The position numbers and the translations under genes are program-made. Positions 6,020-11,104 of a stretch of DNA of 11,104 nucleotides are shown piece by piece (the stretch's first letter is position 1; every line of letters starts with the position of its first letter). The stretch is taken from the NCBI GenBank assembly GCA_013003285.1, contig JABDJY010000038.1:1-11104 (forward strand). Direction: 5' to 3'. The notes beneath the pieces were generated by a model, which had not been told where the DNA came from, made no database searches, and saw nothing but the letters and a program-made list of their open reading frames with translations. Source of the DNA: Alphaproteobacteria bacterium (lineage in GTDB: Bacteria; Pseudomonadota; Alphaproteobacteria; UBA6615).

Positions 6020-7435
6020 ATGAACATCGACTATAACGAGACCATTCCCAACAATGTCGGGCTGGCCGACGACCGCCGCCTGTTGCGCGCGCTGGAGCGT
6101 TGGCAACCAGCCTATCTGCAATGGTGGAACGATCTGGGACCGGTCGAGTCCAATGATTTCGAGGTCTATCTGCGCACCGCCATCAGCGTCGACGCCAAGG
6201 GCTGGGCCCATTACGGCCATGTGCGGATGCCGGACTATCGCTGGGGCATCTTTCTCACTCCGCCGGAAGAAGACCGCCGCATCGGCTTCGGCCAGCATAA
6301 GGGCGAGCCGGTCTGGACCGATGTGCCCGGCGAATACCGCACCGAGCTGCGCCGGCTGATCGTCACCCAGGGCGACACCGAACCGGCCTCGGTCGAGCAG
6401 CAACGCCATCTCGGCCTGACCTGCCCCTCGCTCTACGATTTGCGCAACCTGTTCCAGGTGAATGTGGAGGAAGGCCGCCATTTATGGGCCATGGTCTATC
6501 TGCTGCACGCCCATTTCGGCCGCGACGGGCGCGAGGAAGCCGACGAAATGCTCGACCGCCATGCCGGCGACCCCGACAAGCCGCGTATCCTGGAAGCCTT
6601 CAACGAGAGCACCGACGACTGGCTATCGTTTTTCATGTTCACCTATTTTCAGGACCGCGACGGCAAGTTCCAACTCGCCGCCCTCTCGGAATCGGGGTTC
6701 GACCCGCTATCGCGCACCTGCCGGTTCATGCTGACCGAGGAAGCCCACCATATGTTCGGCGGCGAGACCGGCATCATGCGCGTCGTCCAGCGCACCTGCG
6801 AGTTGATGCGCCAGCACGACACCGACGATGTGCGCCCCTATGGCGGAATCAACCTGGCCACGATCCAGAAATGGATCAACTTCCACTATTCGATCTGCCT
6901 CGACCTGTTTGGCTCGGAGCGCTCGACCAATGCGGCCAACTATTATTCCATGGGTCTGAAGGGGCGCTACCAGGAAGCCAAGATCGATGATGACCATGTG
7001 TTGACCGACGCCCATATGATTGTCCCGACGGTCGAGGGCGATCAGATCAAGTCGCAGGAATCGGCAGCGCTGACCGCGATCAACCTGAAGCTGCGCGAGG
7101 ATTACGCCAAGGATAGCCAGCGCGGTCTGAACCGGTTCAACAAGGTGATCCACGAGCATGGCATCGACACCACGCTGACCCTGCCCGATCCGGCATTCAA
7201 CCGGAATATCGGCGTCTTCCGCGACATCAACACCACACCGCAAGGCAAGATCATTGGCGACGACGAATGGCGGGCCCGCCAATTTGAATGGCTACCGTCG
7301 CCCGACGATTACGCCTTCGTGCAATCGTTGATGGTGCCGGTCATCGAACCAGGCAAAATGGCCGGCTGGATCGCGCCGCCCAAACGCGGCATCCATGGCC
7401 GACCGCTGGATTACGATTACGTGCGGTTCCACTAG
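6020..7435 (+). CDS. boxB: Benzoyl-CoA 2,3-epoxidase, oxygenase subunit (BoxB)
   Basis: The 471-residue di-iron oxygenase component that inserts one oxygen atom of O2 into benzoyl-CoA to give the 2,3-epoxide, using electrons from the reductase BoxA. The full set of di-iron ligands can be placed: Glu121, Glu151 and His154 (VEEGRHLWAM), Asp212 (FQDRDGKF), Glu241 and His244 (TEEAHHMFGGE). Each is one residue beyond the positions I recall for Azoarcus evansii BoxB (120, 150, 153, 211, 240, 243), so the active site looks intact. Length is typical of the family (about 473). The start ATG at 6020 lies 4 nt after the boxC stop; an earlier in-frame ATG at 5972 lies inside boxC. Ribosome-binding-site support is weak (AAGCGGG), consistent with translational coupling. 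boxA, commonly adjacent in known clusters, is not next to it. Confidence 0.97.
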   Translation: MNIDYNETIPNNVGLADDRRLLRALERWQPAYLQWWNDLGPVESNDFEVYLRTAISVDAKGWAHYGHVRMPDYRWGIFLTPPEEDRRIGFGQHKGEPVWTDVPGEYRTELRRLIVTQGDTEPASVEQQRHLGLTCPSLYDLRNLFQVNVEEGRHLWAMVYLLHAHFGRDGREEADEMLDRHAGDPDKPRILEAFNESTDDWLSFFMFTYFQDRDGKFQLAALSESGFDPLSRTCRFMLTEEAHHMFGGETGIMRVVQRTCELMRQHDTDDVRPYGGINLATIQKWINFHYSICLDLFGSERSTNAANYYSMGLKGRYQEAKIDDDHVLTDAHMIVPTVEGDQIKSQESAALTAINLKLREDYAKDSQRGLNRFNKVIHEHGIDTTLTLPDPAFNRNIGVFRDINTTPQGKIIGDDEWRARQFEWLPSPDDYAFVQSLMVPVIEPGKMAGWIAPPKRGIHGRPLDYDYVRFH

Positions 7436-7442
7436 GTCTGCT

Positions 7443-9008
7443 ATGCAAGACAACAGCGTCAACATCGATACATCCAGCTCGCCGGCCACGCTGACCTTCG
7501 CGGCGAAGTTCAATGTAGCCGTACCGTTCATCGACCGGCATTTGGACGAAGGCCGGGGCGATAAAATCGCGATCCGCGCGGCCGACAGCGAGGTCAGTTA
7601 TGGCGACCTGGCGGCCAATGTGAACCGCGCCGGCAACGCGCTCGCTGGCCTGGGCCTCCATGCCGGCGACCGGGTGGTGATGGCGGTCAAGGATTGCCCG
7701 GAATTCTTCTATATTTTCTGGGGCGCCATCAAGGCGGGCTTCGTGCCGGTGCCGATCAACACCCTGCTGCGCACCAAGGACTACCAGTTCATCTTGGAAA
7801 ATTCCCGCTGCGCGGCGGCGATTTATTCGCCCGAATTCGCCGCCGAGGTCGAACCGGCACTGGCTGAAGCCGCCCCCGGCCCGGCGCATAAACTCACCAC
7901 CACTTCATTTGCCACATTGACGGAAACCGCGCCTAACCAGCTCGACGCCGCGCCTGCCACGGCCGACGACGATTGTTTTTGGCTCTACACCTCGGGTTCG
8001 ACCGGCACCCCCAAGGGCGGTGTCCACGCCCACCGGGACATGGTGGTGACCAGCCAGTATTACGGCGTCGAGACCCTGGGAGCGCGCGAAGACGATATCC
8101 ACTTTTCCGCCGCAAAGCTTTTCTTCGCCTATGGGCTGGGCAACGCCATGACCTTTCCGTTATGGACCGGCGGCCAGGCGGTGTTGTTCGGCGGCCGGCC
8201 AACCCCCGACAGCGCGGCGGAGACCATCGAGGTATTTCGGCCGACTATTTTCTACGGCGTTCCCACCCTGTACGGCGCGCAGCTTCAGGCGTTGGAACGC
8301 AAACCGGCCGACCTGTCGTCGCTGCGATTGTGCGTTTCGGCGGGCGAACCGTTGCCGGCGAACATCTTCGAGCGATGGCGCGACAAGACCGGCCTGACCA
8401 TTCTCGATGGCATCGGCACCACCGAAATTCTGCATATTTTCATCGGCAATAGCCTCGACGCCCACAAGCCCGGCGCGAGCGGCCGGTTGGTGCCGGGGTA
8501 CGAGGCGAAAATCGTCGACGACGATGATAATCCGGTGGCCACGGGCGAGATCGGCAATCTGATGATCCGTGGCAACTCGATCATTTCGCGCTATTGGGAA
8601 TTACCCGAGCGCACCACGCAGGCCCTGGTCGATGGCTGGATCCGCACCGGCGATTCCTACTACCAGGACGAGGACGGCTATTTCGTGTGCTGCGGGCGCA
8701 GCGACGACATGCTCAAGGTCGGCGGCATCTGGGTGTCGCCGGTCGAGATCGAGGCGCAATTGGTGGCGCATGAGGCGGTGCTGGAAGCGGCGATCGTCGG
8801 CCGCCCCGACGATGACGAGTTGATCAAGCCGGAAGCCTTCGTGATCTTGAACAACTCGAGCGACGCGTCCGACGCCTTGGCCGAGGAACTCCGCAACCAC
8901 TGTAAGAACGGCCTGGCGCCCTACAAATATCCGCGCTGGTTCAACTTCGTCGAAGAGCTGCCGAAAACCGCGACGGGTAAAATCCAGCGTTTCAAGCTGC
9001 GGGATTAG
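7443..9008 (+). CDS. bclA: Benzoate-CoA ligase
   Basis: A 521-residue adenylate-forming enzyme that activates benzoate with ATP and CoA to benzoyl-CoA, the substrate of BoxB. Seen: the A3 phosphate-binding loop LYTSGSTGTPKGG (181-193), the A5 motif GIGTTEILHIF (323-333), A7 RTGD with Asp404, A8 GRSDDMLKVGGIWVSP (418-433), and the A10 lysine Lys513 in PKTATGKIQRFKLRD. The stretch SAAKLFFAYGLGNAMTFPL (222-240) and the A5 form GIGTTEILHIF are characteristic of the benzoate-CoA ligase subfamily rather than acetyl-CoA synthetases or 4-coumarate ligases. Use of substituted benzoates cannot be excluded. The start at 7443 is 7 nt after the boxB stop, with AGGT just upstream; an ATG at 7395 lies within boxB. 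It is the last gene of the box operon in the window and faces livF convergently across 29 bp with no recognisable terminator hairpin. The symbol bclA follows usage in box clusters. Confidence 0.94.
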   Translation: MQDNSVNIDTSSSPATLTFAAKFNVAVPFIDRHLDEGRGDKIAIRAADSEVSYGDLAANVNRAGNALAGLGLHAGDRVVMAVKDCPEFFYIFWGAIKAGFVPVPINTLLRTKDYQFILENSRCAAAIYSPEFAAEVEPALAEAAPGPAHKLTTTSFATLTETAPNQLDAAPATADDDCFWLYTSGSTGTPKGGVHAHRDMVVTSQYYGVETLGAREDDIHFSAAKLFFAYGLGNAMTFPLWTGGQAVLFGGRPTPDSAAETIEVFRPTIFYGVPTLYGAQLQALERKPADLSSLRLCVSAGEPLPANIFERWRDKTGLTILDGIGTTEILHIFIGNSLDAHKPGASGRLVPGYEAKIVDDDDNPVATGEIGNLMIRGNSIISRYWELPERTTQALVDGWIRTGDSYYQDEDGYFVCCGRSDDMLKVGGIWVSPVEIEAQLVAHEAVLEAAIVGRPDDDELIKPEAFVILNNSSDASDALAEELRNHCKNGLAPYKYPRWFNFVEELPKTATGKIQRFKLRD

Positions 9009-9037
9009 CGCGACAGCCCTATTCTTCGAGACGGCGC

Positions 9038-9742
9038 CTAGACCCCCAAATAGCTGTGTTGTGCCGCCTCGTCGGCGCGCAATTCTTCCGACGACCCGAT
9101 CCAGACCACCCGGCCCTTTTCAACGATATAGTGGCGATCGGCGATGCGGGTCAGGATTTCGACGTTTTTATCGATCACCAAAACCGCCTGGGCCTCGTCT
9201 TTGAGATTTTCCAGGCAATGCCAGATTTCCGCCCGCACCATGGGCGCCAGCCCCTCCGTGGCCTCGTCGAGGATGAGCAGGCGCGGATTGGTCATCAGCG
9301 CTCGGCCGATCGCCAGCATCTGCTGTTCACCGCCGGAGAGTTGATTACCCATGCTGGTCAGCCGCCCGCCCAAGGCCGGGAACAGATCGATGACGCGCTC
9401 CAGCGTCCAACCACTATGGCCCTTGGGCGGCGGCAGCGCCGTGGCGATGAGGTTTTCGCGTACCGTCAGGTTGGGAAATATCTGGCGTCCCTCGGGCACC
9501 AGACCAATGCCGGCCTTGGCGACGCGGAACGAGGGCAGGCCGTGGATCGGCTGCTCCTCGAAGCTTATCTCGCCGGCCAGCAGCGGCAGGATGCCCATGA
9601 TTGCACGCACGGTCGTGGTCTTGCCCATGCCGTTACGGCCGAGCAGGGTGACGAATTCGCCGGCGTCCACGTCGAAGTTCATGCCGAACAGCACCTGGCT
9701 GCTGCCATAGGCCGCCTCGATATTGCGCACCGACAACATCAT
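9038..9742 (-). CDS. livF: Branched-chain-type ABC transporter ATP-binding protein LivF
   Basis: A 234-residue ATPase subunit of a HAAT-type importer (the Liv family for branched-chain amino acids and also aromatic acids), acting on the inner face of the membrane as partner of LivG. Seen: Walker A GRNGMGKTT (35-43), a Q-loop region LVPEGRQIFPNLTVRENL (81-98), the signature LSGGEQQ (135-141), and Walker B LLILDEATEGLAP (155-167). The H-loop position reads VIDKN (189-193): Lys192 stands where LivG has His. LivF proteins usually lack this His (VEQN), and I recall DKN as a known variant. The start codon forms an ATGA overlap with the livG stop, indicating translational coupling. Position beside the benzoate-CoA ligase suggests an aromatic acid substrate; that is inference. 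Confidence 0.93.
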   Translation of the reverse strand: MMLSVRNIEAAYGSSQVLFGMNFDVDAGEFVTLLGRNGMGKTTTVRAIMGILPLLAGEISFEEQPIHGLPSFRVAKAGIGLVPEGRQIFPNLTVRENLIATALPPPKGHSGWTLERVIDLFPALGGRLTSMGNQLSGGEQQMLAIGRALMTNPRLLILDEATEGLAPMVRAEIWHCLENLKDEAQAVLVIDKNVEILTRIADRHYIVEKGRVVWIGSSEELRADEAAQHSYLGV

Positions 9743-10497
9743 TCGCCCTCCGACGTGCCGAGATAGGCGTCGCGCACGTCGGCGTTGGCGCGAATATCGG
9801 CCGGCGTACCGGTGGCGATGCTGCGGCCATAGACCAGCACGGTGATGCGGTCGGCCAAGGCGAATACCGCATCCATATCGTGTTCAACCAGGAGCATGGT
9901 GTAGTCTGACTTCAGCTCGCCCAGCAGCGCGATCATGCTTTGGCTTTCCTCGATGCCCATCCCGGCCATGGGTTCATCGAGCAGCAACATCTTGGGCCGG
10001 GTCGCCAGCGCCATGGCGATTTCGAGCTGCCGCTGTTCGCCATGGGCCAGATTGCCGGCCAGAACGCCGCCCCGGCCTTCGAGACCGACCCGCGCCAGCA
10101 TGTCACCGGCCGGTTTATACAATCGCGCGTCGCCGGCGGCGGGCCGCCAGAAGCGGAAGCTGTGGCCGCTCTGGGCCTGCACCGCCAGCGCGACGTTATC
10201 GAGTACGGTAAAATCGGGAAAAATGCTGGTGATCTGGAACGAACGGGCCAAGCCGCGATGAGAACGGGCGGAGGGTTTGAGGCGCGAAATGCGACGGCCG
10301 TTAAACACGATCTCGCCGCCATCGGCCTTGAGTTGCCCCGACAACAGATCGACCAACGTGGTCTTGCCAGCACCATTGGGACCGATGACGGCATGAATTT
10401 CGCCCGCCGCCACCTCCAATGACAAATTGTCGGTCGCGACGATGCCGCCGAACGCCTTGCGCAGGCTGCGCGTCGCCAGCATGGGATCAGCCATCAT
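9739..10497 (-). CDS. livG: Branched-chain-type ABC transporter ATP-binding protein LivG
   Basis: A 252-residue ATPase subunit pairing with LivF. Seen: Walker A GPNGAGKTT (39-47), a Q-loop region ARSFQITSIFPDFTVLDNV (84-102), the LivG-type signature LAHGEQRQLEIAMALA (150-165), Walker B MLLLDEPMAGM (170-180), and the H-loop histidine His206 in LLVEHDMDAVF. Length is typical for LivG. Two adjacent ATG codons (10495-10497 and 10492-10494) are possible starts, and both overlap the livM 3' end. The gene overlaps livM by 11 nt and livF by 4 nt, so the three are translated as one operon. The role in benzoate or aromatic acid uptake is inferred only from the neighbouring box genes. Confidence 0.93.
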   Translation of the reverse strand: MMADPMLATRSLRKAFGGIVATDNLSLEVAAGEIHAVIGPNGAGKTTLVDLLSGQLKADGGEIVFNGRRISRLKPSARSHRGLARSFQITSIFPDFTVLDNVALAVQAQSGHSFRFWRPAAGDARLYKPAGDMLARVGLEGRGGVLAGNLAHGEQRQLEIAMALATRPKMLLLDEPMAGMGIEESQSMIALLGELKSDYTMLLVEHDMDAVFALADRITVLVYGRSIATGTPADIRANADVRDAYLGTSEGE

Positions 10498-11104
10498 CGC
10501 GCCGCCGCTCGATCAGGCCGGTCAGACCACCGCGCACATAGAGTACGAGCAGGATCAGCAACGGCCCGAAGATCAAATGCCAGTGCACGGTGAGGTTCGA
10601 CAGCACTTCCGACAGAATGAGAAACGCGGTTGCGCCCAGCACCGGGCCGAACAACGTGCCCATGCCGCCCATGATGACCATGAACATAAGCTCGCCCGAG
10701 CGCGGCCAGTCCATCATGTCGGGGCTGACGAAGCGCTCGAAATTAGCTTGAAGCACCCCGGCCAACCCGCAGATTATGCCGGAGATGACGAAGGCGGTCA
10801 GCCGGTAGCGGTAGGTCGGCACGCCGACCGTTTGCAGGCGCGTATCGTTCGACCGCGCACCCTGGATCACCATGCCGAAGCGCGAATTGACCAAGCGCCG
10901 GGTCAGATAGATGACAAATAGCAACACGGCGAAGGTCAGATAGTAGAAGCTTTTCTCATCGTTGATCGACAGATCGACGCCACCGACAGTGAACTCGCTG
11001 CGGTTCCAGATGTTGAGCCCGTCATTGCTGCCATATTTATCGGCGCTGACCCCGAGGAAAAACACCATCTGGGCAAAGGCCAGGGTGATCATGATGAAGT
11101 ACGC
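10487..11104 (-). CDS. livM: Branched-chain-type ABC transporter permease LivM (5' end cut by window edge)
   Basis: The C-terminal 205 residues of an inner-membrane permease of the LivM group. The frame is open to the right edge (AYFIMITLAFAQ), so the true start lies outside the window; the ATG at 11092 is internal, because it falls within the conserved helix. Hydrophobic segments are visible in LTFAVLLFVIYL, FVISGIICGLAGVLQA, the stretch around MGGMGTLFGPVLGATAFLIL, and FGPLLILLVLYV. The segments GLAGVLQANFERFVSP and GGMGTLFGPVLGA are typical of LivM. LivM pairs with LivH to form the channel. LivH and the periplasmic binding protein, which would indicate the substrate, are not visible. The stop codon lies inside livG, which overlaps by 11 nt. 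Confidence 0.92.
   Translation of the reverse strand, partial: AYFIMITLAFAQMVFFLGVSADKYGSNDGLNIWNRSEFTVGGVDLSINDEKSFYYLTFAVLLFVIYLTRRLVNSRFGMVIQGARSNDTRLQTVGVPTYRYRLTAFVISGIICGLAGVLQANFERFVSPDMMDWPRSGELMFMVIMGGMGTLFGPVLGATAFLILSEVLSNLTVHWHLIFGPLLILLVLYVRGGLTGLIERRRDDG

Noticed and set aside
9009..9037. Bidirectional terminator between bclA and livF
   Set aside because: No stable stem-loop or T-run is visible in the 29-bp gap.
9056..9766. 236-codon open frame on the + strand opposite livF
   Set aside because: It lies antisense to a complete ABC ATPase and has no domain features of its own.

Overview
The window is GC-rich, densely coding bacterial DNA. It looks alphaproteobacterial, perhaps Rhodospirillales-like. 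That is inferred from the dihydroorotase subfamily, the ATGA-overlapped Liv transporter genes and short G/C-rich palindromic repeats of the kind that translate as PSPLEGEG. No sequence search was run. No RNA gene, insertion sequence or CRISPR array is visible.

The core is an aerobic benzoyl-CoA (box pathway) operon on the + strand at 4366-9008: boxC (benzoyl-CoA-dihydrodiol lyase), boxB (di-iron benzoyl-CoA 2,3-epoxidase) and a benzoate-CoA ligase, with gaps of 4 and 7 nt. The ligase makes benzoyl-CoA, BoxB epoxidises the ring, and BoxC hydrolytically opens it to 3,4-didehydroadipyl-CoA semialdehyde and formate. The reductase BoxA and the semialdehyde dehydrogenase BoxD are not in the window.

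Convergent with the operon, on the - strand, are livM (cut by the right edge), livG and livF of a branched-chain-amino-acid-type ABC importer. The genes overlap one another, and their position suggests uptake of benzoate or a related aromatic acid. Divergent from boxC, across a 103-bp intergenic region holding a nearly perfect inverted repeat, lies an alpha/beta hydrolase on the - strand. It is followed by a dihydroorotase-family amidohydrolase and then a GMC-family FAD oxidoreductase; the last two have no obvious link to benzoate.

The GMC gene is flanked on both sides by pairs of short hairpin repeats in two subtypes. One copy lies inside the reading frame and supplies the last ~20 residues of the predicted protein. 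No wholly new system is evident. The points most worth checking are the repeat-encoded C-terminus, the composite repeat family, the replaced metal-ligand histidine in the dihydroorotase homologue, the divergent inverted repeat and the hydrolase paired with boxC.
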